Below are positions 21,960-33,789 of a stretch of 64,000 nucleotides of DNA, in pieces; within the stretch, counting starts at the first letter, position 1; every line of letters starts with the position of its first letter. A model generated the notes under the pieces. It did no database searches, was not told where the DNA came from, and saw only the letters and a program-made list of their open reading frames with translations. This DNA is from Torreya grandis (lineage: Eukaryota; Streptophyta; Pinopsida; Cupressales; Taxaceae), in the NCBI GenBank assembly GCA_037957365.1, contig JARHVA010001471.1, positions 2,548,501 through 2,612,500 on the forward strand. Reading direction: 5' to 3'. The translations under genes and the position numbers were made by a program.

Positions 21960-24900
21960 TAATAAATGTCTTATATTAGAATATTTGAGGTCTCATAGAG
22001 TCCTCTCAAATATTATCTATGTGAACAGTCTATCAACAACTAGGATCTTTAGATTTTGTTTGTCTATAAGAAGTTAAAATTTCAAGGTTTCTTTTACAAG
22101 CTACTCTAAAATGAATCTTGTCTAACTCTATTACATTATCCAACCTGCACGATGATGGACATGATGGCACCATTATCTTGGTTTCTTTAGAATTTTTTTC
22201 CTTAATTGTTGCCGTAGGGGGGTGATTTGTCACATAAGTTTATTTCACTTATTATTGATATTAATGGATATTCATTAGGGATTCTCAACATTTATGCCCC
22301 CAATGATGGTCATGAAAAATTAGCTTTATGGTGATGTTTATTGATAATCTACCCCTTACCACGTGGATCGTATGTGGGGATATTCATATGGTAGAGAGCC
22401 CCGAGGACAAGGTTATTGCTCTGTTGATGAGATGGTGTGTGAGATAAACTTGAGACATGGTAGTACTTTAAAATTTGATGGGGCCTTATGGACCCTCTCT
22501 TCTAGCAGTGTACTTTAACTTCCACTACTTGGTTTATGTGATCCAACTATTGTGCCAATCCTACTAGAGTCCTCAAGATATTGGACCACTATATGCTTTT
22601 AGAGAAAAATGTTTTTCATTTTTATAATACCAATGGACATCCTATCATCATGCAATTTGAATACTTAATCTAATACCCTAATCCCATCATTTGCAGAGTG
22701 GAGTAGAGTAACAACCACTTAAAAGTGCCATGTAATCAATTTTTCCTTAAACCTCCCTCCTTTGCCACAAGGGCACCATTTGTCCCATTTCCCATGTTTA
22801 GAATCTCACACCTCGACCACCTTATGCTGGTAGTTGGATCAAGTGGTGCAATGAGACCATACTTCACACAACCACCTTCTTTTGCCACTATGGCAAGAAA
22901 ATGAATTACATTTGTAAGCGGGTCAAGGGAAATGTGCTCAAATAATACCAAAAGCTTTCATCTCTTATTTAACATAATCCCTTTGACTTGCAGATGCAAA
23001 CCCAAGCCACCTATCTCAAACACCAAATCAAAGTGGTATATAGTCATGTAGGTAGAGGGGCACAACTTCACACTCGCCCCTATTGGATCAAAGTTGGTGA
23101 TAAGGCTTCCAAATAATTTCTCAAATCTCTCAAATCCAAATAGGCCCGATATCAAATCAAGGCCATCAAGCTAGCTAAATTGAGATTCATAACTCTCCTT
23201 GACATCTTTGGTGCCTTTCTAGACCACTATAAATTAATGTTAGCCTAAGAGGAAATAATTAATTAAGCTCAGGGATTGAAGGAATGCCTTGACATGGTTC
23301 CTCACAAACTCAGGCTTGCTGATAAAAAATTATATGATGTACCCTTGTCTCTTCAATAGCTCTCTCATACCTTACATTGCATGAGTAATGAAAAAGATCT
23401 AGGCATTAATGGATTCACCTATGAATTTTATAATTCCATCTGGGATTTTATCGGGCCCAATTTGCTCTAATTATACAAATAAGATTTGCAATATAAATCT
23501 TTGGGTTCCCTCATTAAGTAAGGCAATATCAAATTCATACCTAAAGTTGGGGACTTGGAACTTATCACCAGCTAGCATCCCATCACCTTGCTCAATGTTT
23601 CATACAAGATCCTTACTAAAACTCTTGTTAACTGCCTATGGCTCATATTAATTGCCATTTCCATACTTCAACAAATGAGTTATATTAAAATTAGATATAT
23701 CCTCAACAACCTTATTGTTATCTGGGAGGATATGGAATGGGCAAGAGCCACTCGTCAGACAACCATCTTTTTCATACTTGATTTTGAGAAAGCTTAGGAT
23801 AAAATTGAATAGCTCTTCATCCTAGCCATGCTCCAAGCTATTGGCTTTGACCAATTCTTTATTTCAATTTTCCAAAGCCTCTTCTTAGATGCCTCATCCT
23901 GTCTCACTATTAATGGCCTCAAATATGACAATTTTGGCATTTATCTCTCCATTATTTAAGGTTTACCCCTTTCTCCAGCATTATATGTTTTATCTATCGA
24001 ATCTCTTTGATATATTTTGGTGCATAGAAGTGAATGGGGTCTTGTTAGGGGTACCTTTATTCTTAATAGGTCCTCCAAACTCATTAATGGCCATTTTGAT
24101 GATGATAATTTCCTCAATCATGAAGAGAAATACAAATATTTCAAGGAGGCTACGCAATGTCTCAACACTTTTTTTATCTTATGGATCCAGCGTGCGATAG
24201 AGTAAAATATAATGCTTCAGATAAAGTATGATTCCCATGCCATTTAGGTTACACCACTACAAGTGGAAATGGATTCACATGGGGGAACAATTCAATTTCT
24301 TAGGCATCCCATTTGCCTTTGATAGTTCCCCTGTAGAGTTATGGAAATAAGTCAAACAAAGTTGAGAAAAAGGTGGAGCACTAGGTCACTAAACCCCTCT
24401 CTATGGCAGGGAAATTTCAAGTATGTACTAAGATCTTGGTTGCTACTCATGTTTACTATTCCTCTTTTTCGGTCCCCTCTAAAGCCTCTTAAGACAATCT
24501 GAATAATATTCTCAGATAATTTTTATGGTCTAATGTCAAACAAACTCAAGGTTCCACAAAGTTGAATGGGATATTTGTCATCTTACTCATGATAAAGGAG
24601 GTATGTGGGCCATTGACATCTACAAAAAAAAAAATTGCCCTATGTGCTAAGTGGGTTGCTAGAGCCATTGAAGGTAATGAATCCTAGAAAATCCTCCTAC
24701 ATCATTATATTTATTTTGGATCTCCTTATGGTAAATCTAATTTTAAAAATATTTGTTTCCATACTCCATTGATCACTTCAACTCCCATAAAAATTGAGGG
24801 CTCATTTGTGGAGAAAAACATTTGGAAACTTAATGAAGCCGTTAAAACTTGCTTAAAATGGGTTGGTGATGGATTTCAAAGTGATCTCTCCTTCAATGGC

Positions 24901-25640
24901 CATAATCTCTGGTGGTCTCTTATCATTACCAATACTAGCCTCCTTTTGGCTGGAATACCTAGCATAAAAGCTTTAAGACTATTCAAAAAGGTACTTAATC
25001 TATAAAGGATTTGGTTTTGTCTCGAGACTGGGTGCCTTGGCCCTCATTAAAAGTGAAATTCAATTTAAATAATTATGACTTACCTTATATTTTCCTCGTC
25101 GCTCGTGGTAGAAATGTTGGAGGTTGAATTATAATACTCATTTAAAGAGTTATCCTTCAAGCTTCCTTTATCATGTCATGAATCCATTTATATCGGTTCT
25201 TGGTAAGCTCAATAGGCACAAGAACCTTAATTCCTCACCCAAGACTTGGTTTGCCTAGTTCAACCAAATTTGGTCAGCTAAACTTGAACCAAATATAGCT
25301 CATTTCATTTGGTGTCTAATCTATCAAGGCCTTCCACTGGAGGAGTGTCTTTCTTAGATTGGAATAACTCAACCCAAGTGTCTAACCTACTCTAGACTGG
25401 ATTCTTTCAAGCATACATTTTTAACATATCCTAAAACCTAAACTATTTGGTGGTGGATACACATTCTCTTTCAGCTTTATCATCTTGAAGCTTTCTCATG
25501 GCATTTGGCCCTCCTTGCGGATTCTACTAATTACCGATATTTATCATTTTTTTGGAATTTGTTTGGAGATATTATTTTTTCAATTATGGAAAGCTATAAA
25601 TTCTACTTAATTTCAGAATGAGGAATCATCTTGTCATTTC
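21960..25640 (+). pseudogene. LINE 1 ORF2: endonuclease, RT, zinc-binding domain
   Basis: The apurinic-type endonuclease begins near 21965 (the LSWNVRGL motif with two stops) and shows a QEVKI-like catalytic motif at about 22060, with Gln turned into TAA. It continues with GILNIYAPND-like sequence at about 22280. RT is read at 23400-24250: GINGFTYEFY near 23405, a FIPKVGDLELIT-like segment near 23535, NVSYKILTKTL near 23590 and the FFILDFEKA block near 23775. The zinc-binding C-terminal domain (FNQIWSAKLEPNIAHFIW) lies near 25260-25310. The full frame is broken many times. Confidence 0.8.
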
Positions 25641-25887
25641 TCTATTAACAACAAGGTGGTTATATTATATTTGGCTTGCATGCATATTCAAGTCTAAGCA
25701 GAGATATTTTCCATGGAAGTGAGACATTTACATGATTTACTTGACCATTGAGGGAGTTTTCCTTGTGCCATAAATATTTTCTCCCTAGATCATCCACCAC
25801 AAGGCTTGCCACCTCCAATCCCAGATGCTGAAGGAGCCATTCTCTTGGCCTCAGCCAATTCTCAACGCCTTTCCCTCAATGCCCATT

Positions 25888-25909
25888 GGGGGGGGGGGGG
25901 GGGGGGGGG
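25888..25909 (+). repeat. Run of 22 G
   Basis: There is an uninterrupted G run, followed by more G-rich sequence to about 25955. It could form a G-quadruplex, but could also reflect a sequencing or assembly length error. The ORFs across it are low-complexity artefacts. Confidence 0.85.
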
Positions 25910-25959
25910 AGGGGTGCGCGGCGGGATGCAGGGAAGGGGGAAGGAGAAGGGGGGATGTA

Positions 25960-26370
25960 GTCCACCCTTTCCACATAATAAATCCACTATTTGTCATTCT
26001 TGATGGAGATCATCAGTGGGTACTAACCCTACTGATAGTATAGTGTAACCTCCTCCTAGGTGGGGCATTACTATCTTTTTGGCTCCTCTAGATCCCATGA
26101 ATGGATTAGTGGATTCGGATCCTCCTTTGAATTAGATTTCATATTCAACTACTCTTATACCTAAGGATGATCCTCCACCTCTTTCTGGTGTGGTGACCTA
26201 TGCTTAGTTTATTTATGTGCTTTTTATATATTTTTTAGAATTTTTATGTTTGTGTAATTACCTAAAAATTGTATTTGAGTGTTAAGAGTGTTACTTGAGA
26301 CTACATATCCCTAGCTTAGACCTAGACCTATTATCACACTTATCTAGCTTTTGTGTGGGCCATAGGTTTC
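25960..26370. other. Unassigned DNA after LINE 1
   Basis: This is probably the decayed 3' tail of LINE 1 or flank. I see no gene or motif. Confidence 0.3.
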
Positions 26371-26374
26371 AAAT

Positions 26375-26445
26375 GTAGTCCCAGACCCTCATTTCTTGAT
26401 CCTAGCCCTTTGTGCCCAGTGCTCTACCAACTAGATAGTAGCATC
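26375..26445 (-). mobile_element. tRNA-derived SINE-like pol III head
   Basis: On the minus strand an A-box-like TAGTTGGTAGAGCA (26420-26433) is followed, about 35-40 bases on, by a B-box-like GGGTCTGGGACTAC (about 26375-26390). This is the spacing of a tRNA promoter. There is no full tRNA fold. A SINE is likely, but its 3' end and target duplication were not determined. Confidence 0.45.
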
Positions 26446-26949
26446 ATATTAAGGATACTAGTGCCATGTGGTGCTAGTGTCCCCAAAATGATGCATATGT
26501 CCTTTACCCTAAATTTATTGAATGAATATATTTTCAAAAATAAAATCCTCCTAAGGTTGGCCTAAACATCTTTTATTATCTTCACAAGCAATAAAACACT
26601 ATAAATACATGACTTTTAACCCTATATCCACTATATGGAAATCAAATGCAAAATACCTATTCAAACATGAAACAAGTTGAGAAAAATTAAGGTTATCAAT
26701 CCCTGCTTTTCCCTACTTATGTATACTATGATCTAAAAAATCTCTAAGCTCAGATTTTCCATATTTCCAATCTCAAGCACACTCAAGGCACTTAAGGCCA
26801 CTATGATACTAGCATCACTTGTACTTGCACTAGCACTTAGGTGGGGAGAACTACATCGGGATTGATCCCTCCTAAGAGTATTAGTATGTAGGAAAGTATC
26901 TTCACAATGAGGTGTTGAGGATGTCCAACCTATCCTACTAAATCAATTT

Positions 26950-27270
26950 TTGTGGAAGTTGTAACTAGCGGACCAAATGTGACTGTACAGTCCACCATGG
27001 GAGAGAATCTAGGATAATGTGTAATGGGAACATTGAATGTGTATAAGAGTTTAACCATAGTAAATAGACATTAAATTATTGATTAACATTAAAGTAGACG
27101 TGTTTGTTGGCCATTTTTATTGACCAAGAATTATATTTTGAATGTTTAAACAAAATTGTACCCTCTTTTAAAAAGTAAGAAGCAATTTGTATTATTAAGT
27201 GGAGAATCACATGATTTTGATGTAAAGATTTTTGGTTCATCATTTTTTTAATTGAAACTAAGTCCAATGT
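26950..27270 (-). repeat. Partial copy of the upstream promoter-like block
   Basis: This aligns with 17730-18050 and 41290-41520, upstream of the signal-peptide ORF on the minus strand. The TATA boxes and ORF are absent here. It leads directly into Penelope fragment 2. Confidence 0.6.
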
Positions 27271-27479
27271 ATCCGGTATTATGTGTATCTATCCTGAAGG
27301 AGGTGGTGAAAAAGATATAGTTTCAATGTATCTGATATTATGTGTATCTATCCTGAAGGAGGTGGTGAAAAAAATAAATAATTTGAGGATGGAAGTATCA
27401 AGGTTTTTCATAAATAATGAATAAATATGAAAGAGTAAAAAATGGTATGCTCACATTAACAAAAATAGATATTGGTTAA

Positions 27480-28775
27480 TTGGTCTCTTTTCAATTTCAA
27501 CATTACTCTGAATTTTTCTTTTCCAATAATCATCTTTTTTAATAGTTAATATTGCCTTGTCCAAAAGCACATGGTGTTTCTTCAAATGGGAGTGCTTTAC
27601 TAATGTAGAAATATCATATTGAGAGCCATGTAGATCCTTAGCATGCTCTCTAAGTCTGGTTTGGAGAGATCTCCATGTCTACACACTTTTTGTAATGCAG
27701 GGCATAAAGGATCTTTAGTGGAATCAAGAGACACATGGAGCATGTTATGAGGTTTAAAGGTAGTTTGTGTACTTGTATTTTTTACAATTCTAGCTACTTC
27801 CTCTGAGATTCTTTTTATGTAAGGGATGGTGATCCTAGTTGCTCCCAAGTTATCATTTGAAGCTCAATGTGTCTGTGAACTAGCTCTATGGAAGGCTCTT
27901 TTGATTTCCCACCTATTATAACCATGTTTCATCAAGACCTCTATTCAAGGTACTCTTTTTCTTCTATGAATGTTCTAGCTCTGATATTCTGATAGCCCTT
28001 GATGCCAAGGAATTTATGGCAAATTGTTTATGGCATGGGTGATGGTGAGAGTCAGTTTGTAGGTAAAGATCTATATGTTTCTTCTTTCTATAAACTCCAT
28101 GCGATAAAGTGTTATCTAGATTCTTTGAGATAAGGGCGTCAAGGAAAGGTAGGTTATTATCTTCTTCTCTCTCCATAATGAACCAGATTTGGTCCATTCT
28201 TTCATTTAAATGGACAATGAATTTATCAAGTTCATCATCACCATAGGACCATTTGGCGTTGGTATCATCTAAAAATATATCCTGCCACCATAGTTTCAAT
28301 GGATAGGATTCTAAAGCTTTTGAATCGAAATATTCTATAAATAATTTTGCAACAATGGGCAATAATGGCGATCCTAGTGTCACACCTTTTGTTTACTCGT
28401 AAATCACCCCTTTAAAGGTGAATAAAATTGAGCTCACATATAATTGTTCTAAATCTATTGTTTGGGAGTCTATAATGCTGGAAATAACATTCATAGTTTC
28501 ATCCACAAGTATAAATTCATATATAGTGATATCACATCAAACCTTACCAAAATATCATTAGCATTAACCCTATAACCCTTTATTTTACAAAGTGTTCCAA
28601 ATTTTTAACGTGTTACCTACTAAGTGTTTTGATTTTTTTGGCTAAAAACTTAACAAGAGGATAAGTGGGAGAGTTTCTTGTTTTGATAGTATGTCTTCAA
28701 TAGCTCGACACAAAAATATCCCTTAGGGGATATGCTATGTTATTTAGGCTTGATGTATATTATAAAATTTTGGCA
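27480..28775 (-). mobile_element. Penelope-like element fragment 2
   Basis: This minus-strand fragment carries the best-preserved RT core in the window. The nuclease is damaged: around 27670-27690 the sequence jumps across the YIG-containing segment present in fragment 4. At its RT end it runs into the start of the insert-like sequence also seen in fragments 1 and 3, and breaks off at about 28775-28800, where the block paralogous to 13290 onward begins. Confidence 0.85.
27964..28383 (-). pseudogene. Penelope-like RT core, 139-codon open segment
   Basis: The open segment runs from GSPLLPIVAKLFIEYF through the catalytic FLDD (28264-28275, DIFLDDTNAKW) to LPFLDALI, VYRKKKHIDLYLQ and LASRAIRI. 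These are the conserved Penelope RT blocks in order: the GSP.SPI.A.LF motif, the catalytic motif, LPFLD, then VYRK.TH. No stop interrupts it, making it the longest intact RT piece of this family here. It ends near position 27964, where a frameshift leads to the nuclease remnant at 27600-27848. Confidence 0.9.
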
Positions 28776-28799
28776 GAAATATCATATGGTTCAACCCTT

Positions 28800-29397
28800 T
28801 GACAAAGCTTAAACACTACATATCATTTTTTAAAACTATTTTGAACTTTTTGCTGATTTTCACTTATGCCATGTTTTTACAATGCCATTGAATTTGTTTG
28901 ATTCCAAAAAATGGTGTTGGAGGGATACCAAAAGAAAATTATGGACCACTGATTTTTGGTAGCTATGAATGTATTAATATCAACCAAAGCTAATATTATG
29001 TCCAAAAAATTTTTGGGAATACTTTTAAGGCAAGGGGTTGTCGATATATCGAGATTATTATTATCATTTTTTGATTGAAACCCTACTTTTACATGGATTA
29101 GGTGTACATAATGCTTCTTCGGCTTAGTGTCAATAACTAAGGGGTATCCATTTCGCCAAATTCATCCTGGGCATGATCCTGACCTCATCTCTTTTTCGAT
29201 ATCCCCTGAAATTTATACCTCAGTGGATGGCTAGACAACACCTTTTACACCATCATCTTCACCATTAAACTACAACCCACTTAATTTGAGATTAAATTTG
29301 ATTATTTACTTTCTATGAAAATGAAACATAAGGAATTTACCTCTAAAGAAATTCCTAATAACATACTCTAATAGAAATTAAAGTATATGGGATTTAC
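28800..29397. other. Block paralogous to 13290-13633, with a SINE insertion
   Basis: This aligns with 13290-13633 except for the 231-bp insertion at 29058-29288. The homologous DNA is non-coding as far as I can tell. Confidence 0.55.
29058..29288 (-). mobile_element. tRNA-derived SINE with target duplication and empty paralogous site
   Basis: A 231-bp insertion lies between direct repeats GAGATTA (29051-29057 and 29289-29295). The paralogous locus has a single GAAATTA at 13526-13532 and no insertion. On the minus strand the head reads GGGTTGTAGTTTAATGGTG (A-box-like), followed by CACTGAGGTATAAATTTCAG (B-box-like; plant SINEs often have GAGGTTCGAATC here). The tail ends AAAAAATGATAATAA. A short length, pol III boxes near the 5' end, an A-rich tail and a 7-bp duplication together support a SINE. 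Confidence 0.75.
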
Positions 29398-29490
29398 CTC
29401 TTTCATTTCAGGAGTAGTATCGATCAAAATATCTTCCGAGTGCGGTTTGTGTAGGGCTGATATGCTTGTAGACTTGTGCTGCGGTGTGGC
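29398..29490 (-). pseudogene. Exon-like segment beta, copy 2
   Basis: This 93-bp segment (31 codons) is open on the minus strand, with the same acceptor-like and donor-like borders as 13634-13744. It lacks six codons of the internal STQQ repeat and ends DTTPEMKE. A length difference that is a multiple of three, with both frames open, suggests a coding past. Confidence 0.5.
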
Positions 29491-29762
29491 CTGTTTAATT
29501 TCACACAAAAGTTGGTAGAAACTTGAAAGATTGATAACTTTATATTAGGAATTCAAATGTGTACTTTCCAGCAAATATATTTTAACCGTATTTTACAAAT
29601 ATAAGTCAACAAATATGAGTCAATATAGATTAGCTTAAAACTGTGTAATTGAATTCTAATTAAAAAATGGACATTTCATCGTTTAATCCACTGTAGAAAC
29701 ATCATTTGTATAAATGATATGATCAATTTTTAGGAAAAAATAAGGAAATTTCAAACACTGAC

Positions 29763-30009
29763 CTTAATTTTTTCATTTAATACAACCAAGCTAGCTTCAT
29801 CAACATGATGATCTTGAGAAGCCATGTTTCACGTTTTTATTACTAAAATTATTGTTGTTAAAAGGCATTAAGGCATCATGCCTGGTAGACATGCAAAATC
29901 CATCATTTAAGTTTTTATTCTTTTGATGTTGCCTGTGTTCTTCATGTTCATGGCATGAATGAGGAGTGCAACGGGAACTTTCTGAGCCTTTTCCTCTGTC
30001 TAGTATTCC
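29763..30009 (-). pseudogene. Exon-like segment alpha, copy 2
   Basis: This 247-bp segment matches 14002-14250. It begins GILDRGKGSESSRC, without the stop seen in copy 1, and continues CTPHSC, EHRQHQKNK, GFCMSTRHDAL and PFNNNN. A 2-bp deletion then shifts the frame to a stop just before the DEKIK end. The donor-like AAG|GTCAGT is kept. Confidence 0.5.
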
Positions 30010-30076
30010 CTACGAAATATTACACTATTAAACTTGCAGGACTACTTCCCACATATTTGTTTTTTATTTTTCCAGA

Positions 30077-30293
30077 GACTAGCATTTCATATCATGGAGT
30101 TCAAGCCAACAACATAATAATTGGTATCGGAGACCCTAATGCAATGACAGACTTTAAGTACATAAATCAGCATTCTCCTTGTAACCGAATGATTTACTTT
30201 ATCGATAATTCTCGAGTGATAATGTCTTGCAGGCATGCAAATACTATAGTTACATATATATATGGAATTAATGCAGATCACATTAGATTCTGA
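30077..30293 (+). pseudogene. Exon-like open segment on the plus strand, unidentified
   Basis: After an acceptor-like TTTTTCCAG (to about 30075), a plus-strand frame runs about 70 codons to TGA (30291-30293). The peptide has protein-like composition: NNIIIGIGDPNAMTDFKY, CNRMIYFIDNSRVIMSC and YIYGINADHIRF at the end. The copy at 14310-14450 has lost several pieces and is not open. It lies on the opposite strand to segments alpha and beta, so it would be a different gene or a chance frame. The family is not recognised. Confidence 0.35.
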
Positions 30294-31540
30294 GAGGTTT
30301 AGTTTTTTATTGTTATGGATTTGGATGTGCAGTTAGTCAATAGCATAGCTGAAAATGTTATCATTACATTGGTGCAGTCCTTAACAAAATAATTTTAGAA
30401 ATTGTACATTTCACATAAAAATCAATTTGATTGACAAAATCATTATAAAAATTGTAGATTACACATGAACAATTGATTACATAGCAACAACAGAATGTTT
30501 TTAAATGTGACCAACTCCTTAAATGGTATATGAAATACATATGAGATTCTCTAGAATATAAAATCTAATTCATCAGATGATGTCCTTGCAAGCAAAATTT
30601 GGTTTGTTTTTTTAGCTGTTGTGCATCATTCCACATTATAAACAACAGATGCTGCTCCTACCCACCAGGATTATTAGTATCACTTTACAACATTGATGAG
30701 TGCTAAATTCATGATGTATCATCTTATATAAGATTATAATATATTTCATAACCAATTCAGTTTTTATTTAATACATAAAATTATATTTCAAGTATAAAAA
30801 TATATTTCAAGCCCCAAAATATATGGAGGAATTAGAATTAAAGTCTAGTTAATTTCTCCATATAACATATCTGGGATTAGTGAAAGAGTTATTTTAGTAA
30901 AAAAAAAAAAAAATTGAGAAAACAAAAAGGTTACTAAAATTTTTAAATCAATAAAATAAAGATACGTTAATATATGTTATTGTATTGGATCTTGTATGGA
31001 TATAGGCTCCACCAACTTGATGCTCTTCAAGTTTTGCATCAATGAGACTCAATATACATTAACAAACTTCATTGTATTGGACCTTGTACCCACAACCAGG
31101 TCATAGGCTCCACCAATTTGATGCTCTTTAAATTTTGCATCAATGAGACTCCGAGCTGCTACTAGCTGTAATATTCCTTTACTTCATATATAACACCGAA
31201 ATAAATAATTTGGAAAACTTTATGATAAAGTGGAAATCATTGGCTTTTATAGTTAATTATAAGAGAGAGAGACTCACTTGCTACTAGTTGTAATATTCTT
31301 TTATTCCATAAATAACACCAAAAGAAATAATTTGGAAAACTTTATGGTAAAGTGAAAATGATTGGCTTTTATAATTAATTATAAGAGAACAATTAATTTG
31401 TCTAAAAATTAGTTTGTAGATTGTTGAGATAATTTAAGAAAAATATATGATTTGATGAGTTCAATCTTTGCAAGACTATTATGAATCTCCACACAAATAT
31501 CCATGTTTCAGTTTTTTTTTTTAAATTTTGATCCATAATT
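30294..31540. other. AT-rich paralogous DNA, copy 2
   Basis: This aligns in patches to 14450-15480. A short poly-A run lies at about 30899-30913, and an internal phrase duplication (AAATAATTTGGAAAACTTTATG) at about 31205 and 31330. It lacks the large AT hairpin of copy 1. No gene is seen. Confidence 0.4.
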
Positions 31541-31549
31541 TTTAAAATG

Positions 31550-32555
31550 AAGTCATTTGAGTATATATAAAACTAACATAACATAAATATGGATCATATC
31601 ACTTCATATGTATTTCAATTTTGGAAGTGAAAATATATATAATAATAAATTAAATATGGACCATGTCACACATATTTTAATTTTGGAAGTGAAAATAAAT
31701 ACACCATTAAATTAGATTTAAATAATTTTTTAAAATCATAATAATGTTATAAAAAATATTGGTTTAAAAATGTATCTTAAATATTACAAAATTTAAAAAT
31801 TGATGTCAAACTTTGACAATGGAAATCAATGTTCCACAGTAAGACAATAAAAATATGAAAATTTGTGACAAATGAAAGATTTTGTCCAAACTATTTATTA
31901 AATAATTTTGGGTGCCAACACTGTTCACTAGACATTTTTGAAAAGTGTTTAGTATAAAAAAACATTTTTGATAAATGTATTTGTTAAAGATCTTTCATTA
32001 AAGAAACCTTTCCATTTTTTCATTTAATTTATCATCTAATCAATTTGTAAAATAATTTGGTTCTTATTTATCTTTAAACAATCTACATTCTACATTCTAC
32101 ATTCTACTTAGATATTTATCAAGTGTACAATAAATACGTAATGTTTGAATTTTATGTTGTTATTATTAAACGCTAATATTTAAAATCTTTAATAATATTC
32201 TTTATGTTATTGTCATTGAATATTCTCAACTTAAATATTCACCATCCATGACCTTTGTTGATTAAAATTATATAAATAAAACTGTGAACCGCACATTTGC
32301 CTGACAATTGACAGAAAGCACTTTAACGTGTGTTTGGCACATATAAATACAAAAGGTACGTTCATGGAGACGTGTATATTTTGTCACCAAAACGTTGTAA
32401 ATTGCATTCGCTTAACCAAAAAAAACCTTCGAATGGAGGATTTCAAATTTAATTCAACCTGAAAAAAGAAAATGAGCGTATAAAAAGTCTTAAACCTGCA
32501 CGGAAGGAGATGCTTTCTATGGTATTACGTTGGATATCAAGATAAATTGTTAGTT
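31550..32555. repeat. AT-rich repeat block R1, copy 2
   Basis: This matches 16040-17150, including the ACATATAAATACAAAA and ATGCTTTCTATGGTATTACG landmarks. It breaks off at about 32555, where unrelated sequence begins. No signal-peptide ORF follows. Confidence 0.6.
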
Positions 32556-33785
32556 AAACTAACCATGGTTAGGCTCGATGATGGGTGAAAGGGTCAAACT
32601 GGTTCTAAGGGGGTTTAGGGGTGCTTTGACGTTCGAAATCGTTCGAAATGATAGTGTGCAGATTTTTGGTGTTTATAATTAGATCAAAAATTTGGCATAA
32701 ATATAGTTAGAATAATATCTTAAGAAGTAGCTAGAAGAGTTTTGTAGGGTGCACATCCCACCGGACATGCCATCATGTGATCAATAAGAATCCAAGAGAG
32801 AATATTAGTATTATGTGAATATGATAAAAACTAAACAAAAATACACTAATAAATCTAACACTTCAAACCTAGACACTCAAAGAGCAAGAGAACGATACAA
32901 GTAACTATCAGTAGAAGACAAAATAACCATTATTTATCTTTTTTGTGAGCAAGAATTGTATGTTGGCCATGGAAGAATGTGTTCGGTCATGTGATCAAAA
33001 AATATTTGGCAATGGTGCTCTTTCAATCATCTCTCCTTGTCACCTTGGTAATGTTGGGCTTGACTTTGGCTTTGGCTTTGGCTTGGCTCTCTCAACAAAT
33101 GAACAAATTATAACACTACATAACGAAGGTCTTTAAAGGTATTTTTGCATCATAACATTACACCAAAAGAATTTGTTGAACAATGGGTTAAGCCTTGTAT
33201 TTATAGCCTTCCAAACTAACATTGACTCAAGTGTAATTAGGTTTAGTTTATCCATAGTTAGGTTTGGGAGGGGACAAGCCATTAATATTTTCAATTAATA
33301 GGCATGGTTCACAAACCCAAATATTTGTTTGATATTTTGTGAGTGCTTGACAACTCACAAAAGATGATGCCATGACGGTATATGATGTCATGATGATGTC
33401 ATCAATCTGAATTTATAAAAAATAGAAATTCAAAAATTAATTAGCTATGGGGTTTTTCCCTATGCAAAAAATTGGGTTTAACCAATTAAACTAATCTTGA
33501 TCAAGTTAATTGTCATTTCTGAATTTTGACAAGTTGTTCCTCGCACATGGTTGAAAATGTCAATTTGTTAGGTCGCAACATGACTAGAGATAAATTAGAG
33601 GAAGATGATGATTACGTACAATGCATTTCCCTAGATAGGGATACATTGATGCAGTTTAAAGGATACACATGATATGCACTGATGAATCAGAACATTCCAG
33701 TGATTTCTAGGTTTAACTTGCACTGTTTGTAAGAAGTCACTCCAGTGTTCGTTTAGACATGGAAGTGGCCAAAACAAAATGTCTA
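32556..33785. other. Unrelated insert between R1 copies 2 and 3
   Basis: About 1.2 kb matches nothing else in the window. It starts at the imperfect palindrome GTTAGTTAAACTAAC. It contains a short GGCTTT tandem run near 33068 and a 63-codon plus ORF at 32945-33136 that looks like chance. A transposon or solo LTR is possible, but no terminal repeats or target duplication could be confirmed. Confidence 0.35.
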
Positions 33786-33789
33786 CAAA

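Larger units (their letters stand above)
20665..25830 (+). mobile_element. Plant LINE 1, near full length, decayed
   Basis: This plus-strand non-LTR retrotransposon has, in order, an ORF1 gag-like region (from 20836), an endonuclease (about 21960-22560), an RT (about 23230-24250) and a C-terminal zinc-binding domain (about 25180-25640). The 3' end is near 25830-26000. No poly-A tail or target duplication was identified. Its 5' end lies head-to-head with Penelope fragment 1. Confidence 0.85.

Noticed and set aside
25806..26043. Gly-rich ORFs
   Set aside because: They are produced by the G run; two frames give equally artificial peptides.
32549..33580. Solo LTR reading from TGTTAGTTAAAC to GTCGCAACA
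   Set aside because: Flanking bases do not form a target duplication and no second copy is present.
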